Assembly (NCBI RefSeq): GCF_019049285.1
Contig: NZ_JAGMUL010000091.1
Coordinates: 113,671-177,670, forward strand
Direction of reading: 5' to 3'
DNA length: 64,000 nucleotides
Source of the DNA: Streptomyces sp. AC550_RSS872
Lineage (GTDB): Bacteria > Actinomycetota > Actinomycetes > Streptomycetales > Streptomycetaceae
Shown: piece by piece, positions 27,270 to 37,233 of the stretch
Numbering within the stretch: the stretch's first letter is position 1
Layout of the letters: every line of letters begins with the position of its first letter
Program-made: the position numbers and the translations under genes
Notes under the pieces: model-generated
Database searches by the model: none
What the model was told of the DNA's origin: nothing
The model's input: only the letters and a program-made list of their open reading frames with translations

Positions 27270-27938
27270 GTGCGTTCTCTGCCCTTGCCGCTCGCCCTCA
27301 CCGCGCGTCTGTCGCCCGTCGTCGTGCTCGCCGCGGCGGGCTGGGCGCTGTCGTCCGGACCGTTCGCCGCGACCCCGGCGGCCGAAGACCAGCGGACGCA
27401 GAAGAGCGGCGACGAGTCGTCCAAGGCCCCCGCGACGGCGGCCGTGTCGAAGACCTATGCCGCCGCTCCCGCGCCCTGTGGCAGTCTGGGCTCGAAGTCG
27501 ATAAAGGCGCTCGTCCCGGGCGCCAAGACGGCCGGCAAGGAGATCCCGTCGACCGACTCCACGCTGCGCCGCACCTGCTCGTGGAACGCGCTCAAGGGCT
27601 ACGACTACCGGTGGCTGGACGTGTCCTTCGAGATCACCAAGTCGGACGAGGCGGCCCAGAAGTCCTACCAGGAGCGCGTCGCGGACCGCAGCGGCGGCGG
27701 CGACGTCCCCGGCATCGGCGACGCGGGGTACTCGGTCGTGAACCTCACCACCGAGGACAAGCAGGAGACCCGCGAGGGCATGGTGCTGGTCCGCGTGTCC
27801 AACGCTCTGGTCTCCATCACGTACAGCGGCAGTGACTTCGAGTCGAAGAAGGCGCCCGACACGGACGAGATCAACAAGGGTGCGATCAAGGCGGCCCGGG
27901 AGGCGGTGGCCGCCCTGGAGGACGGCCAGACGGGCTGA
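27270..27938 (+). CDS. Secreted protein, DUF3558-like
   Basis: A 222-residue protein with a signal peptide (RSLPLPLALTARLSPVVVLA then AAAGWALSSGPFAATPAAED). The mature part begins after a Ser/Lys-rich linker and has a compact domain with two cysteines (APCGSLGSKSIKALVPGAKT and LRRTCSWNALKG), plus DVPGIGDAGYSVVNLTTED and a C-terminal KAAREAVAAL helix. That layout, with the cysteine pair and the GIGD turn, resembles DUF3558 proteins of actinobacterial envelopes. There is no lipobox. The start is a GTG. Function unknown. Confidence 0.6.
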   Translation: MRSLPLPLALTARLSPVVVLAAAGWALSSGPFAATPAAEDQRTQKSGDESSKAPATAAVSKTYAAAPAPCGSLGSKSIKALVPGAKTAGKEIPSTDSTLRRTCSWNALKGYDYRWLDVSFEITKSDEAAQKSYQERVADRSGGGDVPGIGDAGYSVVNLTTEDKQETREGMVLVRVSNALVSITYSGSDFESKKAPDTDEINKGAIKAAREAVAALEDGQTG

Positions 27939-27970
27939 CCGTCCTCACCGTCCTCCCCAGCCGGTCCGGT

Positions 27971-29518
<1,548 letters not shown>

Positions 29519-29571
29519 GAGCAGGCCAATCGACGTACGGGACGGAAGGGATAGGCCGTGCGGGGGCCTTG

Positions 29572-29626
29572 GGCGGGTCCGGGGCGGGGCGGTGCGGGAA
29601 CGCACCCGCCCCTCCCCGGACCCGCC
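29572..29626 (-). terminator. Long GC-rich hairpin between the oxidoreductase and permease genes
   Basis: GGCGGGTCCGGGG at 29572-29584 pairs perfectly with CCCCGGACCCGCC at 29614-29626. Inside, GGTGCG and CGCACC pair around a GGAA loop. It lies 54 bases upstream of the permease start and after the oxidoreductase stop on the same strand, so it may stop or attenuate read-through. Confidence 0.65.
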
Positions 29627-29738
29627 TCCCTCCCCGGGGCGGGTGGCGGGGAGGCCGGGGACCGCGGGGAGGGTGACAAGGTGGGGGGTCGGGTTGGGCG
29701 GCGCCGCGTGGTGCGGCGCCTGAACTCGCTTTGGAACG

Positions 29739-30764
29739 CTAGGAGTTGTTGACGGCCGGAATGACCGACGAACCGTACGCGTCGATCACCGCTTCCTGCG
29801 CGTCGTGCATGTCGTAGACGGCGAACTGGTCGACGCCCAGCTCCCGCAGCGCGTTCAGCTTCTCGATGTGCTTCTCGACCGGGCCGATGACACAGAACCG
29901 GTCGACGATCTCGTCGGGCACGAACTGGGTGTCCGGATGGTCGGCGCGTCCGTGGTGGGAGTAGTCGTACCCCTCACGCGCCTTGATGTACTCGGTGAGT
30001 TCGTCGGGAACGGCGGCGGAGTGCTCGCCGTACTTGGACACCAGGTCGGCCACATGGTTGCCGACCATCCCGCCGAACCAACGGCACTGCTCCCGGGCGT
30101 GGGCCAGGGCCTCGGGCGAGTCGTCCTCGGTGACGTACGCGGGAGCGGCGACACAGATCTTCACGTCCGACGGGTCACGTCCGGCCGCGACCGCCGCGTC
30201 CTTCACGGCCTTGACCATGTACTCGGTCAGATAGAGGTCGGCGAGCTGGAGGATGAACCCGTCGGCCTCCTCGCCGGTCATCTTCAGGGCCTTCGGGCCG
30301 TACGCCGCCATCCATACGGGGAGTTCGGCGCCGGGCTTGATCCAGGGGAACCTGACGACCGTGCCGCCGCCGAGGTCGGCCTCCCGGCCGCTGCCGAGGG
30401 CGCGGATGACCTTCATGGCCTCGCTGATGCGGGCCAGGGTGTTGGGCTTGCGGCCGGCGACGCGCATGGCCGAGTCGCCGCGGCCGATGCCGCAGACCGT
30501 GCGGTTGCCGAACATGTCGTTGAGGGTGGCGAAGGTGGAGGCGGTGACCTCCCAGGTGCGGGTGCCCGGGTTGGTCACCATCGGGCCGACCTTGAGCTTC
30601 TGGGTGTTGGCGAGGATCTGGCTGTAGATGACGAACGGTTCCTGCCACAGCACGGCCGAGTCGAAGGTCCAGCCGTGGCTGAACCCGCTGCGCTCGGCGC
30701 GTTTCATCAGGCTGACGACCCGCGAGGCCGGCGGGTCGGTCTGCAGGACGAGTCCGAAGTCCAT
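29739..30764 (-). CDS. LLM-class F420-dependent oxidoreductase of the dihydropyrimidinase locus
   Basis: A 341-residue luciferase-like TIM barrel. Family features are the N-terminal strand MDFGLVLQTDPPASRVVSLM, GWTFDSAVLWQEPFVIYSQI, KVGPMVTNPGTRTWEVTAST, the cofactor loop CGIGRGDSAMRVAGRKPNTL and VWMAAYGPKALKMTGEEADG. Such enzymes move hydride with F420 or flavin. The gene is 11 bases from the dihydropyrimidinase stop, so it is in that operon. A dihydropyrimidine dehydrogenase gene is not in the window. This protein is a candidate for pyrimidine redox chemistry, but that is inference. Confidence 0.85.
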   Translation of the reverse strand: MDFGLVLQTDPPASRVVSLMKRAERSGFSHGWTFDSAVLWQEPFVIYSQILANTQKLKVGPMVTNPGTRTWEVTASTFATLNDMFGNRTVCGIGRGDSAMRVAGRKPNTLARISEAMKVIRALGSGREADLGGGTVVRFPWIKPGAELPVWMAAYGPKALKMTGEEADGFILQLADLYLTEYMVKAVKDAAVAAGRDPSDVKICVAAPAYVTEDDSPEALAHAREQCRWFGGMVGNHVADLVSKYGEHSAAVPDELTEYIKAREGYDYSHHGRADHPDTQFVPDEIVDRFCVIGPVEKHIEKLNALRELGVDQFAVYDMHDAQEAVIDAYGSSVIPAVNNS

Positions 30765-30775
30765 GGGCTCCGCTC

Positions 30776-32179
30776 CTAGTTGAGGTACTGACAGGTGGAG
30801 CGGGGGGTGTAGACGCCGTGCCCGGCGCGCCCGGTGTACTCCCGCTCGGTGATGACGGGTTCGCCGCGCGAGAGGACCGTCTCGACCCGGCCGGTGGTCC
30901 GCTTGCCCTCGTACGCCGAGTAGTCGACGTTCATGTGGTGCGTCACGGCGGACATGACCTGCTCGGCCTGCGGGTCGTAGATCACGACGTCGGCGTCCGC
31001 GCCCGGCGCGATGGTGCCCTTCTTCGGGTACATACCGAACATCCGGGCCGGTGTGGCACAGGCGATCTCGATCCAGCGGCGGCGCGAGATGTGACCGTCG
31101 ACGACGGCCTGGTGGAGCAGGTCCATCCGGTTCTCGACACCGGGAAGGCCGTTGGGGATCTTCGAGAAGTCCCCTCGGCCCAGCTCCTTCTGGCCCACGA
31201 AGCAGAAGGGGCAGTGGTCGGTGGAGACGACCTGGAGGTCGTTCGTCCTGAGCCCCTTCCACAGCTGGGCCTGGTGCTCCTTGGGCCGCAGGGGCGTCGA
31301 GCACACGTACTTCGCACCCTCGAAGTCCGGCTCGGCGAGGTTGTCGGTGGACAGGAACAGATACTGCGGGCAGGTCTCGCCGAAGACGTTCAGCCCCTCG
31401 TCACGCGCCCGCGCCAGCTCGGCCACTGCCTCCATGGCCGAGACGTGCACGACGTACAGGGGAGCGCCGGCGACCTGGGCGAGTTTGATGGCCCGGTGGG
31501 TGGCCTCGGCCTCCAGCAGCGCCTTGCGGACCTCGCCGTGGTAGCGGGGGTCGGTCTCGCCGCGGGCCAGCGCCTGCTCGACCAGCACGTCGATCGCGAT
31601 GCCGTTCTCGGCGTGCATCATGATCAGGCCGCCGTTCTCGGCGGAGCGCTGCATGGCACGCAGGATCTGGCCGTCGTCGGAGTAGAAGACGCCGGGGTAG
31701 GCCATGAACTGCTTGAAGGAGGTCACCCCCTCCTCCACCAGCAGGTCCATCTCCTTGAGCGTCTCCTGGTTCACATCGGAGACGATCATGTGGAAGCCGT
31801 AGTCGATCGCGCAGTTGCCCTCGGCCTTGGCGTGCCAGGCGTCGAGGCCCTCGCGCAGGGTGTGGCCCACGCTCTGCACGGCGAAGTCCACGATCGTGGT
31901 GGTGCCGCCCCAGGCGGCGGCCCGGGTGCCGGTCTCGAAGGTGTCGGAGGCGAAGGTGCCGCCGAACGGCAGCTCCATGTGGGTGTGGGCGTCTACGCCG
32001 CCCGGGATGACGTACTTTCCGGTGGCGTCGATGGTCCGGTCAGCGGTGAAGGCCTCGGCAGCCGGGGTGCCGGTCGCCGCGAGGGCGGCGATGCGGCCGT
32101 CCTCGATCAGGACGTCGGCGTGGATCTCGTCGGACGCGGTGATGACGAGGCCGCCGCGGATGATTGTTCGGCCGGTCAT
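30776..32179 (-). CDS. hydA: Dihydropyrimidinase / D-hydantoinase
   Basis: A 467-residue amidohydrolase of normal length. The metal site is complete: HTH in GGVDAHTHMELPFGG (near 61-67), the carboxylated lysine in VTSFKQFMAYPG (near 150), HAENG (near 182), HVSAMEA (near 238) and the aspartate in VVSTDHCPFCF (near 316). The C-terminal KKGTIAPGADADVVIYDP closes the small beta domain. It opens dihydrouracil or dihydrothymine to N-carbamoyl-beta-amino acids, or hydantoins to carbamoyl amino acids, in the cytoplasm. The next step, hydrolysis of the carbamoyl group, fits the amidases upstream. Confidence 0.95.
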   Translation of the reverse strand: MTGRTIIRGGLVITASDEIHADVLIEDGRIAALAATGTPAAEAFTADRTIDATGKYVIPGGVDAHTHMELPFGGTFASDTFETGTRAAAWGGTTTIVDFAVQSVGHTLREGLDAWHAKAEGNCAIDYGFHMIVSDVNQETLKEMDLLVEEGVTSFKQFMAYPGVFYSDDGQILRAMQRSAENGGLIMMHAENGIAIDVLVEQALARGETDPRYHGEVRKALLEAEATHRAIKLAQVAGAPLYVVHVSAMEAVAELARARDEGLNVFGETCPQYLFLSTDNLAEPDFEGAKYVCSTPLRPKEHQAQLWKGLRTNDLQVVSTDHCPFCFVGQKELGRGDFSKIPNGLPGVENRMDLLHQAVVDGHISRRRWIEIACATPARMFGMYPKKGTIAPGADADVVIYDPQAEQVMSAVTHHMNVDYSAYEGKRTTGRVETVLSRGEPVITEREYTGRAGHGVYTPRSTCQYLN

Positions 32180-32226
32180 GTCGTGGTCGCTCCTCGTGGT
32201 GTTCGAAGTGGCGGTCGTGTGGGGCT

Positions 32227-32248
32227 GGTCGCGCAGTTCCCCGCGCCC
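32227..32248. repeat. Second copy of the interspersed repeat, inverse orientation
   Basis: GTCGCGCAGTTCCCCGCGCC is the reverse complement of the element inside the prenyltransferase gene at 3532-3561. It lies between the dihydropyrimidinase and amidase genes, followed by two copies of TGGCGGCGTTGCC. Confidence 0.75.
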
Positions 32249-32291
32249 TGGCGGCGTTGCCCCTGGCGGCGTTGCCTCGTACGGCTCCTTC

Positions 32292-33134
32292 TCAAGGTGC
32301 TGTCAGCGGGCCGTACGCCCCCGGCGCGCGGTCCCTGTAGAACTGCCAGCGGTCGCGGACCTCCCGCAGCTTGGCCAGGTCCAGGTCGCGTACGACCAGT
32401 TCGGTCTCCTTGTCGCTCGCCACCTCGCCGACGAACTGGGCCTCCGGGTCGACGAAGTACGTGGTGCCGTAGAAGTCGTTGTCGCCGAGGTCCTCCACAC
32501 CGACCCGGTTGATCGCGCCCACGAAGTACTCGTTGGCGACGGCCGCGGCCGGCTGCTCCAGCTGCCACAGATAGCGGGAGAGGCCGCGGGAGGTCGCCGA
32601 GGGGTTGAACACGATCTCGGCACCGGCCAGGCCCAGCGCCCGCCAGCCCTCCGGGAAGTGACGGTCGTAGCAGATGTAGACGCCGATCTTCCCGACGGCC
32701 GTCTCGAAGACGGGCCAGCCGCTGTTCCCCGGGCGGAAGTAGAACTTCTCCCAGAATCCCTGCACTTGGGGGATGTGGGTCTTGCGGTACTTGCCGAGGT
32801 ACGAGCCGTCCGCGTCGATCACGGCGGCGGTGTTGTAGAGGACGCCCGGCTGCTCCTCCTCGTACATCGGCAGGACGAGGACGATGCCGAGTTCCTTGGC
32901 GAGCGCCTGGAAGCGGCGGACGGTCGGGCCCTCGGGGATCTGCTCGGCGTACTCGTAGAACGCCTTGTCCTGGACCTGGCAGAAGTAGGGCCCGTAGAAC
33001 AGCTCCTGGAAACATAGGACTTGAGCACCCTGGGCGGCCGCGTCGCGGGCCGCCTGCTCGTGTACCTGGATCATGGATTCCTTGTCGCCGGTCCAGGCGG
33101 TCTGGAAGAGGGCGGCACGAATCACTCGGCTCAT
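32292..33134 (-). CDS. Nitrilase-superfamily amidase, beta-ureidopropionase-like (first copy)
   Basis: A 280-residue carbon-nitrogen hydrolase. The catalytic triad is visible: glutamate in LCFQELFYGPYF, lysine in GKYRKTHIPQV and cysteine in GVYICYDRHFPEGW. The motif PGVLYNTAAVIDADGSYLGK is typical of beta-ureidopropionases and N-carbamoyl amidases. It hydrolyses N-carbamoyl-beta-alanine to beta-alanine, carbon dioxide and ammonia. It lies between the dihydropyrimidinase gene and the PucR gene on the same strand. A second gene of the same length, about two thirds identical by eye, is at 36200-37042. Confidence 0.9.
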   Translation of the reverse strand: MSRVIRAALFQTAWTGDKESMIQVHEQAARDAAAQGAQVLCFQELFYGPYFCQVQDKAFYEYAEQIPEGPTVRRFQALAKELGIVLVLPMYEEEQPGVLYNTAAVIDADGSYLGKYRKTHIPQVQGFWEKFYFRPGNSGWPVFETAVGKIGVYICYDRHFPEGWRALGLAGAEIVFNPSATSRGLSRYLWQLEQPAAAVANEYFVGAINRVGVEDLGDNDFYGTTYFVDPEAQFVGEVASDKETELVVRDLDLAKLREVRDRWQFYRDRAPGAYGPLTAP

Positions 33135-33196
33135 CGGGACCTCCGGTCGCTCGGTGTGCGAGAAGGCTAGGAAGTCCAAAGCGGCGGTTTGAGTTG

Positions 33197-33239
33197 CACG
33201 GTGTCACGTCTGAGGGCGTGTGGCGTGCCACGGTGTCAC
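33197..33239 (-). promoter_or_regulatory. Direct repeats upstream of the first amidase gene
   Basis: CACGGTGTCAC occurs at 33197-33207 and again, unchanged, at 33229-33239, spaced 32 bases. The pair lies 63-105 bases upstream of the amidase start and just after the PucR gene. It could be the binding site of that regulator. Confidence 0.45.
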
Positions 33240-33289
33240 CCTGTCGTGATCCCATGTTTCACCGCCGTTTTCCCAGGTCGTGGCAGGTT

Positions 33290-34873
33290 TCAGCCCTGTT
33301 GCGCGTCGTGCGCGAGGAGTGCGATGTGGACGGATGCGGCCTGCTCGAAGTCGTCGAGGTCGACGCCGAGCCGCCCCTGTATCGCCTCCAGGCGGCGGTA
33401 GAGCGCGGGCCGTGAGACGTGGTGGAGCTGGGCGGTGCGGGACTTGTTGCGGCCGGAGGCGAGATAGGTCCGCAGGACGGCGAGCAGATCCTCGTCCGCT
33501 CCGGAGAGCAGCCCGTCCAGCTCGCGCTCCGCGAACGACTGCACCTGCGGGTCGTCCCGCAACAGGCGGATCAGGCCGCGCAGATGGACGTCCTTGAGGC
33601 GTACGACGGCCGGGAGGTCGAGGGCGGCCGAGGAGTCGGCGACAGCGTCGGCGACATGCTGGGCCTCGCGCAGTCCGGCGGGCACGTCGTCCCAGGCGGT
33701 ACGGGCGTCGGCGGCGGCCACGACGGTCCGGGCGCTTCCCGACTCGGTACGCACCCGGTCCGCGAAGTTCGCGGCGAGCACGGCGGCGTCCTGGTCCCGG
33801 GCGAGGCTGAGCAGCACCGCGGTGGCTCCGTCGGCGAGCTCGGCGACGATCCCGGACAGCCCCAACAGCCGCAGCACACGCTCCAGTCGGTCCGCCTCGC
33901 CGTCCCGCACGACCAGCGGCACGAAGGTGCGCCGGTTCACCGGCAGTCCGGCGGCACGCGCGCGTGGCAGGAGTTGCCGCGCCGGAACGACCCCGCTGAC
34001 CAGGTCGGTCAGCAGGCTCTGCGCGGACTGTTCCTCCCAGGTGTGCGCGGAGGTGCCGCCGAGCATGCGGTGCAGGACCAGGGCCTCGGCGGCGCGGTCG
34101 GCGAGCAGCCGTCCGGTGGCGGTGTCGCCGCGGTATCCGCACAGCATGATCTGGCCCCACCGCTCCCCGCGTCCGCCGAGTTCGGCGCGGATCCAGCCGT
34201 CGCCCTCACGGCCGCCGGCCTGCCGGGCGATGCGCTCCCAGTCGCGCAGCACGTCGTCCACGGCCGACCGCTCGCCCGCCGTGGCGAGGACGCGGTGGGC
34301 GAGGTTGGTGACGACCACGGGGCAGGCGCTGTGCGAGGCGATCTCGTCGAGGAGCCGCTGGAGCGGGGCGCCCGCGGTGATCAGTCCGGTGAGCGCGGTC
34401 CGTACGGACTCCGAAAGGCTCACGGCGGCGAACTTCCGCCGCACGAGCCGGCACTGGACCTCCTCGGTCAGCTCCGCGAAAGGGAACGGCCGGTGCAGGA
34501 CGACCATGGGCAGCCCGCACCGCTCGGCGGCCCGGCGCATCACGTCCGGCGGCGCGGGAAACGCCCGGCCGAGGCCCAGGACGACGGCCGCGGCCTCCGC
34601 CCGGTGCAGGGACCGGATGTACTCGGCCTGCTTGTCCTCGTCCCCGGCGAGCAGCACCCCGGTGGTCAGCACCATCTCGCCGCCGCTGAGCATCACTCCG
34701 ACGTCCGGTGCCTCGGCGACATGCACCCAGCGCACCGGCCGGTCCAGCTGACCGGCGCCGGCCACCACCTCGGGCTCCCCGGCGAGCACCCGCTCCAGGG
34801 TGAGGACCTGCCGGACCGACAGGGCGGGTTCCGAGGCTTCCGAAGGCTCCAGGGGCTCGGAGGTGGTGACCAT
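33290..34873 (-). CDS. PucR-family transcriptional regulator
   Basis: A 527-residue regulator with the PucR layout: an N-terminal sensing domain (LSVRQVLTLERVLAGEPEVV, WVHVAEAPDVGVMLSGGEMV, LTTGVLLAGDE), a middle GGDEF-like part (RTVVAAADARTAWDDVPAGL) and a C-terminal helix-turn-helix (DLLAVLRTYLASGRNKSRTA, QLHHVSRPALYRRLEAIQGR). Family members sense purine or amino-acid catabolites and switch on degradation genes. It sits between the two amidase genes on the same strand, so it most likely controls this pyrimidine locus. The TTSEPLEPSEASEP start is a low-complexity tail. Confidence 0.9.
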   Translation of the reverse strand: MVTTSEPLEPSEASEPALSVRQVLTLERVLAGEPEVVAGAGQLDRPVRWVHVAEAPDVGVMLSGGEMVLTTGVLLAGDEDKQAEYIRSLHRAEAAAVVLGLGRAFPAPPDVMRRAAERCGLPMVVLHRPFPFAELTEEVQCRLVRRKFAAVSLSESVRTALTGLITAGAPLQRLLDEIASHSACPVVVTNLAHRVLATAGERSAVDDVLRDWERIARQAGGREGDGWIRAELGGRGERWGQIMLCGYRGDTATGRLLADRAAEALVLHRMLGGTSAHTWEEQSAQSLLTDLVSGVVPARQLLPRARAAGLPVNRRTFVPLVVRDGEADRLERVLRLLGLSGIVAELADGATAVLLSLARDQDAAVLAANFADRVRTESGSARTVVAAADARTAWDDVPAGLREAQHVADAVADSSAALDLPAVVRLKDVHLRGLIRLLRDDPQVQSFAERELDGLLSGADEDLLAVLRTYLASGRNKSRTAQLHHVSRPALYRRLEAIQGRLGVDLDDFEQAASVHIALLAHDAQQG

Positions 34874-34919
34874 GGCGACGTTCCCTAACTCGGGTACTCG
34901 AACGGGTCCTGCTGGATGC

Positions 34920-36203
34920 CTAGATGCTCCTCAGAGCGCTCTCGAGGATCGCGGCGCCTTCCTCGGCCTCCGCGACGGTGAGGGACAGGGGCGGGGCGAT
35001 ACGCAGGGACGTGGTGTTGTGGCCGCCGCCCTTGCCGATGAGGAGGCCGCCCTCGCGGGCCGCCTCCAGCACGGCCGACGCGGCGGCCGGGTCGGCCTCG
35101 TCGGTGCCGGGCCGGGTGATCTCGACGCCCAGCATCAGGCCCCGGCCGCGCACCTCCCGTACGTGCGGCACATGCGTCGCGACGGCCCGCAGCCGTTCCA
35201 CGAGCAGCCCGCCGACCCGGCGGGCGTTGCCCTGGAGGTCGTGTTCCAGCAGGTACGACAGGTTGGCGAGGCCGGCCGCCATGGTGATCTGGGTGCCGCC
35301 GAAGGTGGAGATGCTGTTGGAGTCCAGGCAGTTCATGATGTCGGCGCGGGCGACGACCCCGCCGATGGACATGCCGTTGCCGATGCCCTTGGCGAAGGTG
35401 AGGATGTCCGGCGGACCGGACCGCGCGTGCGCCTGCCAGCCCCAGAAGTGGTCGCCGGTGCGGCCCCAGCCGGTCTGCACCTCGTCGGCGATCCACAGGA
35501 TGCCCTGCTCGGCGAGGACCTCGCGAAAGGCGGCGTACAGCCCGTCCGGCCCGGACGTGAAGCCGCCGACGCCCTGGACCGGCTCCGCGATCAGCGCGGC
35601 CGGCGGACGGGTGTGACCGAGGATGTCCCGCAGGTCCTCGACGCAGGCGGCGATGAAGTCCTCGTCGCTCAGGTGCGCGTACGGCCCACGCGTGCGCACC
35701 CCGCCGTGGACGTACAGCGTCTGGAGCGGCGACAGCGAGGTCGGGGACCAGCCGCGGTTGCCGGTGATACCGACCGCGCTGAAGGAGCGCCCGTGGTAGC
35801 TGTTGCGCATCGCGAGGATCGTGTTGCTCCGGCGGTGGGTCGTCGCGAGCAGCAGGGCAGTGTCGTTGGCCTCGGTGCCGGAGGTGGTGAAGAAGACGCG
35901 GGCGTCCGGGATTCCGCTCAACTGGGCGATGCGCTCGGCGAGTTCGACCATCGGCCGGTTGAGGTACAGGGTGGAGGAGTGGATGATCCGCCCGGCCTGC
36001 TCACTCACCGCCTTCGTCACCTCGGGCAGCGCGTGCGCGGTCATCGTCGTCAGGATGCCGCCGAAGAAGTCGAGGTAGCGGTTGCCCTCGGCGTCCCACA
36101 CATGGCGGCCCTCGCCGTGGGTGATCTCCAGCGGCTCCTCGTAGTAGAGGGCGAGCCAGTCGGGCATGACGGCGCGGTGGCGTCCCAGCAGATCCTTGGT
36201 CAC
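34920..36203 (-). CDS. Class III PLP aminotransferase, probably beta-alanine-type
   Basis: A 427-residue fold type I aminotransferase. Visible motifs are YLDFFGGILTTMTAHALPEV, FFTTSGTEANDTALLLATTH, RNSYHGRSFSAVGITGN, ILWIADEVQTGWGRTGDHFW (aspartate to the pyridine nitrogen) and the Schiff-base lysine in LTFAKGIGNGMSIGG. The sequence is closest in style to alanine-glyoxylate aminotransferase 2 proteins. Next to an amidase that releases beta-alanine, transfer of its amino group to pyruvate or glyoxylate is the likely job. Its ATG overlaps the stop of the second amidase by four bases. Confidence 0.9.
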   Translation of the reverse strand: MTKDLLGRHRAVMPDWLALYYEEPLEITHGEGRHVWDAEGNRYLDFFGGILTTMTAHALPEVTKAVSEQAGRIIHSSTLYLNRPMVELAERIAQLSGIPDARVFFTTSGTEANDTALLLATTHRRSNTILAMRNSYHGRSFSAVGITGNRGWSPTSLSPLQTLYVHGGVRTRGPYAHLSDEDFIAACVEDLRDILGHTRPPAALIAEPVQGVGGFTSGPDGLYAAFREVLAEQGILWIADEVQTGWGRTGDHFWGWQAHARSGPPDILTFAKGIGNGMSIGGVVARADIMNCLDSNSISTFGGTQITMAAGLANLSYLLEHDLQGNARRVGGLLVERLRAVATHVPHVREVRGRGLMLGVEITRPGTDEADPAAASAVLEAAREGGLLIGKGGGHNTTSLRIAPPLSLTVAEAEEGAAILESALRSI

Positions 36204-37042
36204 GGCTGCACCAGTCCTTCGTAGGCGTCAGGGCGGCGGTCGCGGTAGAAGGCCCATTGCTGCCGCACTTCGTCGATGAGGTCGAAGTCGAGGTCGCGGA
36301 CGATCAGTTCCTCCGTCTTGTCGCTGGCGACCTCGCCGACGAACTGGCCGCGCGGGTCGACGAAGTACGAGGTGCCGTAGAAGTCGTTGTCGCCGTACTC
36401 CTCGACGCCGACCCGGTTGATCGCGGCGACGAAGTACTCGTTGGCGACGGCGGCGGCCGGCTGCTCCAGGCGCCAGAGGTAGGAGGAGAGGCCTCGGTGG
36501 GTGGCGGAGGGGTTGTAGACGAGCTGGGCGCCGTTCAGGCCGAGTTGCCGCCAGCCCTCCGGGAAGTGGCGGTCGTAGCAGATGTAGACGCCGACCTTGC
36601 CCACGGCGGTGTCGAAGACGGGCCAGCCGACGTTGCCCGGCCTGAAGTAGTACTTCTCCCAGAAGCCTTTGACCTGCGGGATGTGGTGCTTGCGGTACTT
36701 GCCGAGGAAGGTGCCGTCGGCGTCGATCACAGCGGCGGTGTTGTAGTAGAAGCCGGGCTGCTCGACCTCGAAGACGGGGACGACGATCACCATGCCCGTC
36801 TCGCGGGCCAGCTCCCGCATCCGCCGCACGGTCGGCCCGTCGGGGACCGGCTCGGCCCAGTCGTAGTGCTGGGGTTCCTGGACCTGACAGAAGTAGGGCG
36901 CGTTGAAGACTTCCTGGAACCCGATGATCCTGGCACCCTGACGGGCCGCCTCGCGGGCGTGCTCCTCGTGCTTCGCCACCATGGACTCGGTGTCGCCGGT
37001 CCAGGTGGCCTGAACCAGAGCGGCACGAACGACGTTGGCCAT
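36200..37042 (-). CDS. Nitrilase-superfamily amidase, beta-ureidopropionase-like (second copy)
   Basis: A 280-residue paralogue of the amidase at 32292-33134; the two align without gaps. The triad is glutamate in IIGFQEVFNAPYF, lysine in GKYRKHHIPQV and cysteine in GVYICYDRHFPEGW. Differences gather in the substrate side, for example VFNAP versus LFYGP and EPQHYDWAEP versus DKAFYEYAEQ. It is the first gene of the operon with the aminotransferase (ATGA overlap). One copy may prefer N-carbamoyl-beta-alanine and the other the methylated thymine product; that is inference. Confidence 0.9.
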   Translation of the reverse strand: MANVVRAALVQATWTGDTESMVAKHEEHAREAARQGARIIGFQEVFNAPYFCQVQEPQHYDWAEPVPDGPTVRRMRELARETGMVIVVPVFEVEQPGFYYNTAAVIDADGTFLGKYRKHHIPQVKGFWEKYYFRPGNVGWPVFDTAVGKVGVYICYDRHFPEGWRQLGLNGAQLVYNPSATHRGLSSYLWRLEQPAAAVANEYFVAAINRVGVEEYGDNDFYGTSYFVDPRGQFVGEVASDKTEELIVRDLDFDLIDEVRQQWAFYRDRRPDAYEGLVQP

Positions 37043-37067
37043 GAGCTGCTCCTTCGACGGGACGTCA

Positions 37068-37103
37068 GAGCCTCTACGCCCGTAGAGGGGGCCGTAGAGG
37101 CTC
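37068..37103 (-). promoter_or_regulatory. Perfect inverted repeat upstream of the amidase-aminotransferase operon
   Basis: GAGCCTCTACG at 37068-37078 and CGTAGAGGCTC at 37093-37103 form an 11-bp perfect inverted repeat, with a third CGTAGAGG at 37081-37088 in the loop. It begins 26 bases upstream of the amidase start, so it suits an operator. Confidence 0.55.
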
Positions 37104-37233
37104 GAAAGTAAGCCCCTGGAACAGCCTTGCCAAGACCATCGTCGTTAACCCGCAGAGTCGATCGCGTTTCACACTCCTGTGGGTGACTGATGGGGCCGGT
37201 GGGAGGGGTGTGACGCCCGGTGCACCCGGAGTC

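Noticed and set aside
30776..33134. Reading the LLM oxidoreductase as RutA of the Rut pathway
   Set aside because: The other rut genes are absent, and the neighbours (dihydropyrimidinase, ureidopropionase-like amidases) belong to the reductive pathway. Only a family-level call is justified.
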